64,000 bases of DNA, taken from contig AP025065.1 in NCBI GenBank assembly GCA_036186865.1, positions 8,464,616 to 8,528,615 of the forward strand, written 5' to 3'. Shown in pieces: positions 21,937 to 33,143 of the stretch. Each line of letters begins with the position of its first letter. Positions within the stretch are counted from its first letter, which is position 1. Below the pieces are notes generated by a model. It was not told where the DNA came from and made no database searches. It saw only the letters and a program-made list of their open reading frames with translations. The position numbers and the translations under genes were made by a program. Source of the DNA: Eustoma russellianum (taxonomy: Eukaryota; Streptophyta; Magnoliopsida; Gentianales; Gentianaceae).

Positions 21937-22610
21937 GGTATGGCCCAAGATACAACATTTATCACAAAAGAAAGAACATCCTCATATAAGATTGAAAGTG
22001 ATGGTGATCCTTACTTTGTATATGCAATTTCGACGAAAGGTCCTTTGAGACATCAATCTCAACACAAACCCTTGCCACGGACGGTCAGAGAATCTATTGT
22101 GTAGCCACATCCAATCAAATAGGAGTACCAACCATGGAAGCAATAGCGAAGAGAGCAGGCTGATTATGAAGGTAAACCGGTAGGCCTGGCAACGATAGCC
22201 ACACCGGGACGATCGGGGCATCGTTGCGGGGATCGAAATCATATGCGTATTTAGTTATCCATATATGATATCCCAGGACATTCCCTGATCGACAACGGAA
22301 GCATCGATTGTAATCCTCTTCACGTTCAAACCGAAGCAAAACATGAGTCTTATCAAAGAAGCCAGACCTAACCTGTCCAAGAAATCCAATTCGGTCCAGC
22401 GATTTCTGAAGGGCGACCATTCCAAAATGAGTTGACTAGGGTATGGCGAAATGGCTCTAACATGTCAGAAACCTCCTCTTCTGCAAAGACGATTGACAGA
22501 CATCCTTTTTAGTGCCGCAGAGGCTTCGGAGTAATGTAGGATGGTGTACCAGTGAGAACAGAGGCATAAGAGCGACTGGCCAAGGCCGGATGGCCCAGCG
22601 GCGGTGGCAT
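21937..22610 (-). pseudogene. LINE-A ORF1 fragment (DUF4283-like)
   Basis: On the minus strand ATG 22610 starts MPPPLGHPALASRSYASVL. After a break, the frames continue through EEEVSDMLEPFRHTLVNSFW and the DUF4283-like block ALQKSLDRIGF...VLLRFEREEDYNRCF to VWLSLPGLPVYLHNQPALF and a degraded zinc-knuckle approach. It matches LINE-B ORF1 (48202 onwards) block for block. ORF1 of plant L1-type LINEs is an RNA-binding chaperone. The copy is cut at 21937 by an LTR remnant and has frame breaks. Confidence 0.8.
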
Positions 22611-22740
22611 GGCTACGTGGGACCACGCGATCTTCAGACAGAGAGAGCAGTTGAAAATTTATATTATATATATACACACACACACTATGCCATGGGAGAG
22701 GGATGTGTATATGTTTCAGATATGTGTGTGTTACATCCCA

Positions 22741-23908
22741 CTTCCTTATATTTTTATAGTCGGAAGTAGTATATTTTTATTAAAGTCCTCACATATGGCG
22801 GAGGGAAACTGTGGTAAAAATATGAGGAATGGGAAAAGGTGTACATATTTCAACACTACATGATATGCCGCATTAAAACATTGCCAAGTAAAACCACCCT
22901 TATGGAAAAACCTTGGACGAAGGAAAAAGCGTACATATTTGCAACGTCGAAATAAGGCCGTAAAATACATGTTACAAGTAAATGAAAAATGCCATAACAA
23001 ACAGAACCACAAGATATAGTCAGCGACCGGAGGGAATAGACAAATAATCTATAACTGTGGAATGCCATGTGATGGAGCTTTTGTAGCAGATCGAAACGAA
23101 GGGAGTGTCTTGTCGATTAGCACAATGCCGCGTATATGTGAAGGAAGTGAAGATAGCATGGTGCAGTACTCGGTCTTAGAATTCAACATAGCTGCTTGGA
23201 CCAAAAAATGTGCTGCTCGATTGATCTCCCAAGGGACATGGTATAACCGAATGGATGAATCATGGAGAAGAGCCCAAAGACGGTGCAAATCGGGGGCTAG
23301 AGGTGCAGCAGCATATTCCATGGTCAAAACCAACTCTTGGAAATCAATTTCAACAACGAAATGTCCCAACTTGGGAATATAATAGATAAGTGCAAGTAAC
23401 ACAGCTTGAGCCTCAACCCGAAGAGGATAATCATACGTAATGGAAAAGATAGTGCATGAACCAAGGCACCAGTAGAATCACAAACAATAGCTCCTCCTCC
23501 GGCTGTACAACGGCCAACAGCCACGTCCGTGTTAAGTTTCAGACGTCCTGAAGGCGGTGGACACCAACGTAGAATCCGCATCCAACTAGAGTGTAATGGT
23601 GGAGAGAGGCCTAACTGAATAAGTCTGGGGACAGATGTCGCAAGCTTAGACCCATTCCTAGATTTCTCCCACAAGAATATAGCACGACGGACAACACGAA
23701 GTAGGGTACGTTGAGACCATGATGCTATTGAGAAATATGTTTGGATAATTTTCAAAGTCATGATTTTAAGTGGTGAATACTTAGAAATGTCACGTATGGT
23801 GTTATAAGTGATTAAAGGATGAAAAAGTGAAGAAAAATGACGTGGATCTCTCAGGCAGAGACACATGGATCGATTGATGTACATCATCCCCTAACATGGA
23901 TCGATCGA
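22741..23908 (-). mobile_element. LINE-B, 3' part (separated by Copia-C)
   Basis: This is the downstream end of the LINE whose main body is 45053-49520; Copia-C now lies between. It carries the RNase H domain (23062-23887) and a 3' untranslated tail of about 320 bases containing the typical words 'ttgtggttctgtttg' and 'ttttggcaatgtttta' on the minus strand. No long poly(A) is visible. LINE-A ORF1 begins just beyond it, head to tail. Confidence 0.75.
23062..23887 (-). pseudogene. LINE-B ORF2 C-terminal RNase H
   Basis: Minus-strand frames read PPPSGRLKLNTDVAVGRCTAGGGAIVCDSTG, the start of an RVT_3-type RNase H with its first Asp, then after a shift APLAPDLHRLWALLHDSS and VPWEINRAAHFLVQAA, the usual C-terminal block. 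Upstream is the helical linker ASWSQRTLLRVVRRAIFLW. RNase H removes the RNA strand during target-primed reverse transcription. A frameshift near 23390-23400 splits it. Confidence 0.8.
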
Positions 23909-24005
23909 TGTTGGACTGAGAAGAACCAAAAACTTACTGTGAGACGCCGATCTCTCACGTGGATCAATCGACGTACGTCAGCCCCTCACATGGATCGATC
24001 CACAT
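23840..24005. repeat. Two-unit repeat with ATGGATCGAT motifs
   Basis: Two related blocks (about 23842-23909 and 23946-24005) each contain paired 'ggatcgat' words with 'gtacatca/gtacgtca' and 'cccct(a/c)ac' between them. The repeat straddles the presumed start of the Copia-C LTR, which makes that boundary uncertain. Confidence 0.55.
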
Positions 24006-25589
24006 CTCACAGAATGTTTAGGGTTTTTAGAAATATTTTTCTAAAATATGTTAAAGTGGTTGTTTTCATTTGTATATGATTTATACATGCTCATTATGTG
24101 AATCTTATGTGATTTTGATGATTTTAAATGTATTGTGACTGACGTGCCTTGGAAGTTTCTACAACTTACCAAAAAGGGCAAAATTGGTATTTTGAGTTTT
24201 GTAGGAACATCACATGGTGAAAATAGTTCAAGGAGGTATTCTCATCCTGTTTATCATGACAAAGGTGATATCATAAGTATTTCCGACCATCCGGGTCATT
24301 TCTGGAGTTTTCACATACCAGGGGTATTTTGGTCATTTCACCCCCGAGGGTATTTTTGGTATTTCACTCAAGGAATCTCTTGAGCATATTATTATCTTCA
24401 TTCTGGTGCTGATTTATTATTAACTTGAAGATGATATGGTGATTCTCTATTTTATTCTCTCACATGATGATATTATTGACTATAGCTGGATATGTGACGA
24501 TTTGAGATATCACATTCTATTTTTTCTTGAAGACACTCTTATATATGTTATAAGAGCACATTTATCATCATTATTCAGAGATATTAAAGGTGTCAAAGGT
24601 GTGGAAATGTTCATGACATATAAGAAGAAATATTGAGAATTTCGGTGTTACACGTTGACATAATCTTGTCAACTATTATCTATTGATTTCTTCTTCAAAA
24701 ATCTGAGTTGCTACAAATATATGTATGTCCAAAAACGTGATTTATCAGGTGGATATGATGTGGTATTCATTTTGTGAGTTGGAGACAAGTTGTAGCGCCC
24801 CGGCCCGAAACTGTCATCGGAACCAGTGCACCCGCCGTAGTCTACTGTGAGAACTACGAAGCGTCAAAGCAGATCAAGCGTACATCATTCATGACATAAG
24901 ATAAATCAGCAGAAACGTTGTAAAATTTAACACTTCACCATCATTAATGTAACCAGAAAAATGCAGCGGAAATAAAAGGTGTTTGATCAACTGTCTAACA
25001 TAACTACCAGTACAACATAATAAACATTGAGTTTCCAAACTTAAAGAGAGTAATCCAGCATCTATCTACTTCCATGCCCGTCATCCCATTGAGCCCACTC
25101 GCCATCGTCTTCGACAAATATCATTTCATATTCCGGCTCACCTAAAAAAGGAATACAGTATCTGTTCTTAGCGAAAATCTTGCCAGCAAGTAACCCGTCT
25201 ATACACCTTACGGGATCACACACGACGAGTCACCAGTGTATAAGTCATTGCCCAAAATAAGGTGCTCGAGTTAGCAAATAGCATCTTTACAAGAATTCCT
25301 CAAAACAGATAAAACACATAAATGATACACGGATACGAGAACAAGCATGTACTAAAACAACATATCACATAAGCAAGTCATAAGCTAGTCACATTTCTTG
25401 CATATCAAATCTTATGCTTTGTGTATCATGATGCATGTACTTCTTTAAAACCACACACAACACCCATGCATATGTCCTCTTTCATAAACATGTCATGCGT
25501 GTCATTTCACAAAACATTTCATAACTCTTCTTATCATATTCTTCGCGTAGCAGAACTTTATACCCTGTGGGTGATCAGTCCACAGCAAA

Positions 25590-25790
25590 CAGAACTTTAT
25601 ACCCCGTGCTGAAAGGTCCACGGCCCCATAACATATAACTTTATACCCCGTGCTGAAAGGTCCACGGCCCCATTACATACATCATATATCCGTGCTGATA
25701 GGTCCATGGCCCCATTACATATATCATATATCCGTGCTGATAGGTCCACGGCCCCATAATATATTTTATACCCTGCTGTTGATTCACAGG
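25590..25790. repeat. About 47-bp tandem repeat in Gypsy-3 LTR
   Basis: Four tandem units share 'gtgctga(a/t)aggtccacggcccca'. The same array is in the other LTR at about 33943-34115. It sits in the transcribed or U5-like half of the LTR. Confidence 0.85.
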
Positions 25791-26187
25791 TCACGCTTTT
25801 ATACCCTGCTTTCGCAGGCGTGACTTTTATACCCTGCGATCAACCAGCAGCCATAATTTGCCTTTCAAAAGCATTAAACTTCTCTTGTAAACACATGTTC
25901 TTTCGCAAAGCAATTCTCAAGTCAAATGCAAGTGCCCATGTCATGATGCAGGATGCTCATGCAACTTCGTATCAAACATGTAACACGCATCTTACATATC
26001 AAGTATACAGTCTTACACCTCAAGCACTCCACGTTCGTATCTTTCCAAGTCTGTTCGTCTCACAAATTCACTTGGGATTCAATCTTACCCTTACTTAGTC
26101 GAACTTACCATCTATACCTCAATTGCACCTCAAATAACCTTGCATTTTATGTTCAAACGAAGTGTATAAAGTTACTACACCTACATA

Positions 26188-26455
26188 GGGCGCCTAAAGG
26201 GTCAAAAAGACTTCCAGTATACTTCGAATGCCACATGAGGCGCCTAAAGTGACTTGGAGCGCCTATACTAGGCGTTCGAAGTGTTCGGGGATGTGCCGTA
26301 TACATCGAACGCCTACATGAAGTGCCTAATGTGACATGAAGCGCCTAATGTAGGTGTTCGAAGTGTACGGGGATGCTCTGGGACACATTGAACGCCTACA
26401 TTAGGCGCCTAAAGTGACTTGGAGCGTCTAATGTAGGTGTTCGAAGTGTTCTGAC
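26188..26455 (+). repeat. GCGCCTAA/GCGTTCGAAGTGT dyad array, Gypsy-3 left LTR
   Basis: Several units combine 'gaagcgcctaatgta' with 'ggtgttcgaagtgt' or 'ggcgttcgaagtgt'. The best unit (about 26336-26368) is almost identical over 33 bases to units in the Copia-B LTR, although the two elements belong to different superfamilies. Inverse half-sites 'catcgaacgccta' also occur. Confidence 0.85.
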
Positions 26456-27408
26456 GGTTCAGAACTGCAGTTTTTCTGCAGTAAATTCCTCCCATCTCCT
26501 TCCTTCTTTAACCCCTTTCATGTTCAACACCCCAAGATCAATCTTAGCACCTTGATTCATCATGCTTAACACACAACTATCAGGATTTGATTCTTAAACA
26601 TGCAAACTAGTATCCACTCTAAACCTTCTATCATCCACAAGCTTCTCTAGATATCTTCACCCCTTTCAACACCACAAGTATAAAACCAAGCCTACATCCA
26701 TCATTCACCACTTGCAAACACTCTCAAAACAACTAAGGTGTAATTACCAAACTTACGAACTTATCTCAAGACAATAAACACATTACGTTCAACACTCTTA
26801 TGGGCATATTTCACAACGAAGAACACAACATAACTATTTCAAATATTGGCCCAAAGAACATAGCTTTACTCAATCAACAACAACAACAACTACAAATAGT
26901 AAAGCATTTAACATAAGCAAACCAAAGCTACTAATGTGTGATCCAAGTTTCTCTTTGTAAGAACATAGGGTCTAAAGTAACAAAATTTGCGTAAAGCGTA
27001 TAGAAAGATTACTTGTCTTGGAATCTAGATACGCTTACGAGTGTATGGCAGAATTTCTGTAAAGATTGAACCTAGATTGGACGCTCCTCCTTCTTTTCCT
27101 TCTTCTTCTTTCCTCTTTCTCCTTCCCTTTTCTCTCTAGGCGTTTTCTTCCCCCTCTTTCTTTGCCTTTCAACCGCCCCCTTTATGCTAATGGGGAGTTA
27201 TACTAAGTGTTGTGTAACTCCCCTATCTCTTAGTAGGGACTATTTTGGTAATTTCCCTTAATTACCTTTAATTCTACTTTTAACCCCTTTCTCTTGTTCT
27301 TCTATACTTTATGTAACTAAGTCTCATAACCTATAAAATTAATTAAGTTGCATTTAAGGTTGACTTCTAAGTATTGAAAGTCGCGCTTAAAAGTTACGGG
27401 GTATGACA

Positions 27409-27424
27409 TTCCACCCCCCTTATA
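27409..27424 (-). other. Polypurine tract of Gypsy-3
   Basis: The element strand reads TAAGGGGGGTGGAA immediately before the 3' LTR. Confidence 0.85.
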
Positions 27425-27453
27425 AAAAGTTTCGTCCTCGAAACTTACGTACC

Positions 27454-28897
27454 TTAGTCAAAGAGCTGAGGATACTTCTCCCGCATTGGTTCTTCGATCT
27501 CCCAAGTGGCTTCACGTTCCGTGTGGTTGCTCCATTGGACCTTTACATAAGGTATCACTCGCTTCCTCAACACTTGATTCTTCCAGTCCACAATTTTTAC
27601 GGGTATCTCTTCATATGTAACATCGTCCTTGAGTTCCAAAGGTTGAGCTTCAAGTACATGACTTGGATCCGTCACGTACTTCCTTAATTGTGATACGTGG
27701 AATACGTTGTGAACTTGCGCCAACACCAGGGGTAATGCTAACCTATATGCCAAGGCTCCCACCTTCTCAAGTATTTCGTAAGGACCAATAAAACGAGGGC
27801 TTAGCTTGCCTTTTACTCCAAACCTCATAACACCCATCGTAGGTGATACCCTCAAATAGACTTTTTCACCCACATTAAATTCCAATGGTCGTCGTTTGGA
27901 ATCTGCCCAACTCTTGTTGCGATCCTGAGCTGCCTTGAGTCTTTCCCGGATGACTTTCACCTTTTCTAGTGTTTTCTCCAATAGCTCAGGTCCGGTGATG
28001 GTCCTCACACCTACATCGTCCCAATAAACGGGGGACCTACATTTCCTTAAATACAAAGCTTCAAAAGGAGCCATGTCAATTGCGCTGTGGTAACTGTTGT
28101 TATAAGAAAACTCCATTAGCTTTACCATTCCATCCCAACTCCCTTTAAAATCCAACACGCAAGCCCTTAGCATATCTTCCAAGGTCTGAATAGTCCACTC
28201 GGACTGTCCATCGGTTTGGGGATGATACGCCGTACTCAACCTTAATTCCGTACCCATGGCTTTCTGGAATCCTGTCCAAAACTTGGATGTAAACCGTGAA
28301 TCTCGGTCGGACACTATACAACTGGAACACCATGCAAGCTAACAATATTCTCCATATATAAATTCACTAACTTGTCAAGAGGTGCTTCACTTGAAACGGG
28401 TAGGAAATGGGCAGACTTTGTTAAACGATCCACGATGACCCAAATCATGTCATATCCACTTCTTGTCTTTGGTAAACCAGCTACGAAATCCATCGTGACA
28501 TGTTCCCATTTCCATTCTGGAATTTCTAATGGCATCAACAATCCACCAGGCCGTTGGTGTTCCGCCTTGACTTGTTGACAAACTAAGCACCTTTCTATAA
28601 TTCAGCAACATGTCGTTTCATTCCGGACCACCAATAATATTGCTTGAGATCTCTATACATCTTGGTGCTACCAAGGTGTATTGATAACCTCGAACTATGA
28701 GCTTCTTGCAAAATTTTCTTTCTAAGTTCGTCAACATCAGGTACGCATAATCTTTCTCTAAACCATAAGCTCCCATCCTCTTTGGTCCGAAATCCTTCAG
28801 CTTGACTATGTTTCACCCTTTCCATTATTTCACTGAGGGTCTTATCATTCTTCTGAGCCTCCTTTATCCGATCAACCAAACTTGGTGTGATAGTCAA
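27454..28897 (-). pseudogene. Gypsy-3 integrase with chromodomain
   Basis: The zinc-binding N-terminus is seen near 28650-28700 (SIHLGSTKMYRDLKQYYWWSG). The catalytic core has MDFVAGLP (first Asp), SDRDSRFTS (second Asp) and QTDGQSEWTIQTLEDML (Glu). The GPY/F-type module KLSPRFIGPYEIL follows, then a chromodomain (PVKIVDWKNQVLRKRVI, VKVQWSNHTEREATWE) to the stop at 27454. Single-base shifts near 28600 and 28315 split the frame into three. Chromodomains steer chromovirus integration to modified chromatin. All three catalytic acids are still readable. Confidence 0.9.
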
Positions 28898-30703
28898 TAT
28901 TTCAAAGAATTCACTGTGGAGTCAACCAAATCTAAATCGAATTCCTCTATCTCTCTTTCCAATGGTGATTGTCGCGCATGGCTGGGCTTCCTACTTAACG
29001 CATCTGCCACTTTATTAGCCTTTCCTGGGTGGTAATGGATTGTCAAATCATAGTCTTTTAGCAACTCCAACCATCTCCGCTGCCTCATGTTTAATTCTTT
29101 CTGAGAGAATAAATACTTTAAACTCTTGTGGTCCGTGAATACCGCGCATTTTTCTCCATATAAGTAATGCCGCCAGATCTTCAAGGCGAACACCACCGCG
29201 GCAAGCTCAAGATCGTGTGTGGGATAATTTTGCTCGTAAGGCTTAAGCTGTCTTGAGGCATATGCGATGACTCGTTTGTTTTGCATTAAAACACAACCTA
29301 CAAACAAGGTGTTAGTCTAAACTTAATTGGTATAAAAGATCATAACCTTATACTACAGTTTACGTACCTAAACCATTCTTCGACGCATCACTATAAATCA
29401 CAAACCCATCAGTTCCGGAGGGTTGAGCCAATACTGGAGCTGTCGTTAATATCTTCTTAAGCTCTGTAAAGCTTTGCTCGCGTTCCGTCGTCCACTTGAA
29501 CTTAGACTTCTTTTGAGTAAGGCGACTGAGAGGTACAGCTATTCTTGAGAATCCCTCAACAAACTTTCTGTAATAGCCTGCTAGACCCAGGAAACTTTGC
29601 ACTTCTGTGACATTGGTAGGTCTAGTCCATTCAGTTATAGCTTCCACCTTCTTCGGGTCAACAGAAATCCCCTCCTCCGATATCACGTGACCCAGAAAAG
29701 CCACACTTCTTAACCAAAAATCACACTTGCTAAACTTAGCATATAGTCGTTTCTGCCTCAAAATACCTAGAACGGTTCTCAAATGCTCAGCGTGAGTTTG
29801 CTCATCAGGAGAATACACTAGAATATCATCTATGAATACCACTAAAAACTTGTCTAACTGTTCCCTAAAGACGGTATTCATAAGGTCAATAAAGGCTGCA
29901 GGGGCATTTGTTAATCCAAACGGCATCACCAAAAACTCATAGTGACCATATCGTGTGTGGAAGGCTGTCTTTGTGATGTCCTCAGCCTTCACTCTCAATT
30001 GATGATACCCTGATCGGAGATCAATTTTAGAGAAGATCTTGGCGCCCTTGAGTTGATCAAACAAATCCTCAATTCGTGGAAGGGGATACTTATTTTTGAT
30101 GGTAACTTTATTCAACTCTCTATAATCGATACAAAGTCTCATGCTACCATCTTTCTTCTTTACAAACAAAACAGGTGCTCCCCAGGGCGATACACTAGGG
30201 CAAATAAACTTCTTGTCCAATAGCTCCTGCAGTTGTTCCTTTAGCTCTCTCAACTCTGTCGGGGCCATTCTGTAAGGGGCTTTAGAAATAGGGTCAGTTC
30301 CTGGAATCAAGTTTATCTTGAACTCAACTTCCCTCGGGGGTGGTACTCCTGGTAAATCTTCCGGAAACACGTCAAGAAATTCATTAACCACTGAGATTTG
30401 CTCAATAGACGGTACCTCCTGAGTAACATCCATGGCATACACTAGGAATCCTTCAGCACCTTTCCTTAAGGCCCTGCACGCTTGTGCAACCGACACGTAC
30501 ACCTTCTTGGGTACTTTCTTTCGTTCCGATTCCTCTTGAAACGTTACCTCTTCCATCTCAACGTTCTTGATTGTCACTTGCTTCAATCGACAAGCAATAT
30601 TGGCATGGTACTTGGCCAACCAATCCATTCCTAATATAACGTCAAAGTCGTACATCTGAATAGGAATCAGTGTGGCAGAGAATGTTTGTCCTTCAAACTC
30701 CAA
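28894..30703 (-). pseudogene. Gypsy-3 reverse transcriptase-RNase H
   Basis: RT shows LCIDYRELNKVTIKNKYPLPR, the TKTAFHTRYGHYEF block and the catalytic VVFIDDILVYS. RNase H starts IYSDASKNGLG; at that Gly codon a 70-bp GT-AG segment (29298-29367) interrupts the frame and the domain resumes CVLMQNKRVIAYASRQ, through FTDHKSLKYLFSQ to DALSRK. Without the intron-like segment the two parts are out of frame. Upstream, the RT frame is continuous with the protease region (ILGMDWLAKYHAN). A TAG near 30720 precedes this frame. Confidence 0.9.
29298..29367 (-). other. Candidate 70-bp intron in Gypsy-3 RT/RNase H
   Basis: The element strand begins GTACGTAAAC and ends CTTGTTTGTAG, with a branch-point-like GACTAAC about 17 bases before the AG. 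Removing it restores SDASKNGLG-CVLMQNKR, the invariant start of Gypsy RNase H. Its length (70) is not a multiple of three. Donor, branch site and acceptor all fit plant introns; splicing is unproven. Confidence 0.75.
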
Positions 30704-31099
30704 TTCGCAATCTCGGTACTACTGGTACGAAACCATAATTTGATCTCCGGCCGCTTGAACGCGATACGGAGTTTCTAACCATTCAGGCAAACTACCAAGG
30801 TGCTTAGTGAATCTCTTTGCTACAAAGGAGTGGCTTGCGCCGCTATCGAAGAGCATATTGGCAGGTATCTTATTTACTAAAACCGCACCTAATGCCATAT
30901 CATGTTTTACACAAAGAGTTAAACACGTAAATACCTAATTCAATAAGAATTCAAACTTAGTTTAAATGGTACCTGCTACTACATCGTTAGCCTCCTGCAC
31001 ATCGGTGTCCGTCATGAGATGTACACGGGCATTTGCTCGAGGCTTCGCTCTCGGCTGCTGAGCCGCCTCTCCAGGATTATTTTTCTTCATCTCCGGACA
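30295..31099 (-). pseudogene. Gypsy-3 protease region (copy next to RT)
   Basis: The element strand reads from VHLMTDTDVQEANDVVAG through an 84-bp intron-like segment (30889-30972) into VLVNKIPANMLFDSGASHSF, the aspartic protease active site, then GDQIMVSYQ, a TAG stop, and CELEFEGQTFSATLIPIQ. The segment 30295-31099 is repeated at 31110-31914 around the N gap. Protease would cleave the polyprotein during maturation. Confidence 0.8.
30889..30972 (-). other. Candidate 84-bp intron in Gypsy-3 protease
   Basis: The element strand begins GTACCATTTAAAC and ends GATATGGCATTAG. The unspliced frame hits TAA at its third codon. Splicing joins EANDVVAG to AVLVNKIPANMLFDSG in frame, which is the expected family sequence. 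The same segment appears at 31704-31787 in the duplicated copy. Donor and acceptor are weaker than those of the RT intron. Confidence 0.6.
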
Positions 31100-31109
31100 N
31101 NNNNNNNNN
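31100..31109. other. Assembly gap (10 N)
   Basis: Ten N characters join two contig ends. The 805 bases before the gap (30295-31099) and the 805 bases after it (31110-31914) appear identical, which is the signature of an unmerged contig overlap. Confidence 0.97.
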
Positions 31110-31914
31110 CAGTTCCTGGAATCAAGTTTATCTTGAACTCAACTTCCCTCGGGGGTGGTACTCCTGGTAAATCTTCCGGAAACACGTCAAGAAATTCATT
31201 AACCACTGAGATTTGCTCAATAGACGGTACCTCCTGAGTAACATCCATGGCATACACTAGGAATCCTTCAGCACCTTTCCTTAAGGCCCTGCACGCTTGT
31301 GCAACCGACACGTACACCTTCTTGGGTACTTTCTTTCGTTCCGATTCCTCTTGAAACGTTACCTCTTCCATCTCAACGTTCTTGATTGTCACTTGCTTCA
31401 ATCGACAAGCAATATTGGCATGGTACTTGGCCAACCAATCCATTCCTAATATAACGTCAAAGTCGTACATCTGAATAGGAATCAGTGTGGCAGAGAATGT
31501 TTGTCCTTCAAACTCCAATTCGCAATCTCGGTACTACTGGTACGAAACCATAATTTGATCTCCGGCCGCTTGAACGCGATACGGAGTTTCTAACCATTCA
31601 GGCAAACTACCAAGGTGCTTAGTGAATCTCTTTGCTACAAAGGAGTGGCTTGCGCCGCTATCGAAGAGCATATTGGCAGGTATCTTATTTACTAAAACCG
31701 CACCTAATGCCATATCATGTTTTACACAAAGAGTTAAACACGTAAATACCTAATTCAATAAGAATTCAAACTTAGTTTAAATGGTACCTGCTACTACATC
31801 GTTAGCCTCCTGCACATCGGTGTCCGTCATGAGATGTACACGGGCATTTGCTCGAGGCTTCGCTCTCGGCTGCTGAGCCGCCTCTCCAGGATTATTTTTC
31901 TTCATCTCCGGACA
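31110..31914 (-). repeat. Probable false duplication of Gypsy-3 protease region
   Basis: This is a second copy of 30295-31099, starting at the first base after the gap and continuing beyond the end of the first copy into the gag zinc knuckle. No difference was seen by eye, including the in-frame stop and the intron-like segment. It should be counted once in any model of the element. Confidence 0.9.
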
Positions 31915-32863
31915 GTCTCTAATCATATGACCCACCCTGACCGCACCGGAAGCATGCTCCAGCCACTTTCCTACACTCTCCGACGTGATTCTTGTTGCAA
32001 TGAGGGCAAACTCCTATAGCCTGCTGAACTACTGGATTCTGGGATGGAAGTCTCTGGAAATTACCAACTGGGCCTCTTCTCGGAATCTTGACCCAACGTC
32101 CGGGTCTACCGCCAACCCTCACATTTTCTCTTGGCCTTTTGCCTCTACCAGACGATCCTACACTTGCTTCTCTTGCCGCTACTCGGCGAAAATCACTCTC
32201 GACACGGAAACACGCATCTAGCATATCCTCATAAGTTTTCATCCCCGCATTCACTATCGCCGACTGTATTCTCGAGTCCAAACCCCTCTCGAACTTCGTC
32301 ATCTTAAGGCGATTATCAGACATAATCGTAGGGAAAAACTTACCCAAGGCATGAAAACGATCCGCATACTCCGACACCGTCATTCTTCCTTGCTCTAATC
32401 TGTCAAACGCTCTTATCTTTTCTAATATCGCAGTCTCCGGTACGTAATACTTTAGGAAAACATCACAAAACTGTGCCCATGAGATTGGTGGGGTCATTCT
32501 CAACACCATTTCGTCCCACCATTCGCCAGCTTTACCACACAAAAGGGGTGTGGCCACATCTACCTTTATCTCCTCCGGTACTTGCACTAGCCGAAACCAT
32601 TTCTCCACCTCAGCCAACCAGTGTTGAGCCTCCTCAGGGTCAGTACATCCTCCAAACTCTGGCACCCTCATCTTTCTCATCTCTCCATAAAAGAACCGGA
32701 TGTTATGCTGGGGCGGTGGAGGAGGCGGAGGCTGATGCTGCTGAACAAATCCTTGTGCGATCACTGTCAGTGCATCAGTGAGCACCTGGGGTAAAACCAC
32801 TTGTGGTGGCTGGTTCTCCTGTCCATTGCCAGAGTTTCCTGTGTTCTCTCTTCTTGGAGGCAT
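31915..32863 (-). pseudogene. Gypsy-3 gag
   Basis: ATG 32863 starts MPPRRENTGNSGNGQENQPP, followed by a proline-rich hydrophilic N-terminus and the retrotransposon gag domain (WLAEVEKWFRLVQVPEE, WWDEMVLRM, YYVPETAILEKIRAFDRLEQ). A basic stretch (GRGKRPRENVRVGGRPGRW), a His/Cys block (CPHCNKNHVGEC) and a zinc knuckle beginning ACFRCGQGG follow. A one-base insertion in that knuckle (about 31933) throws the frame before the last Cys. Gag forms the particle and packages the element RNA. Confidence 0.88.
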
Positions 32864-33129
32864 TTTCTCTGAAAGGTCAATATTGCATTAGCATTCAGTA
32901 AATACAAGATGTTACTGAAAGCTTGAATGCACCAGAATGGGTGGGTTATAAAATAAAATATTAATGCAAAAATTAAATGCTAGACGCGCTCACACACACT
33001 CAACCCTGATCATACTTAAACTCTAAAGAAATCAACACTTATATCTAAGGATCAAACTTAAGGGAAAATCATATCTTAATTTGCTAAAAGATCATGAACC
33101 TAAGTTTTCGAGATAGATCTGAAGCCTAG

Positions 33130-33141
33130 GCTCTGATACCA
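33130..33141 (-). other. Primer binding site, initiator Met tRNA (Gypsy-3)
   Basis: TGGTATCAGAGC on the element strand lies two bases from the 5' LTR end. About 265 bases of leader (32864-33129) separate it from gag; nothing else is recognised in the leader. Confidence 0.92.
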
Positions 33142-33143
33142 CC

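Larger units (their letters stand above)
24791..27408 (-). repeat. 3' LTR of Gypsy-3
   Basis: 2,618 bp. On the element strand it starts TGTCATACCCCG right after the polypurine tract and ends GGGGCGCTACA. It holds a 47-bp tandem repeat (25590-25790) and the dyad array (26188-26455). Confidence 0.92.

Noticed and set aside
24135..24636. Short frames in the Copia-C LTR (82 and 66 codons), repeated near 42841-43294
   Set aside because: They lie in LTR DNA upstream of the TATA box, are not conserved between LTRs and look like chance.
25590..26455. CRISPR-like reading of the Gypsy-3 LTR repeats
   Set aside because: Spacers are not unique, repeats are imperfect, both LTRs carry them and the genome is plant; these are LTR tandem repeats.
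31087..31518. A second, independent protease gene in Gypsy-3
   Set aside because: It is the same sequence as the copy at 30295-31099 across an assembly gap.
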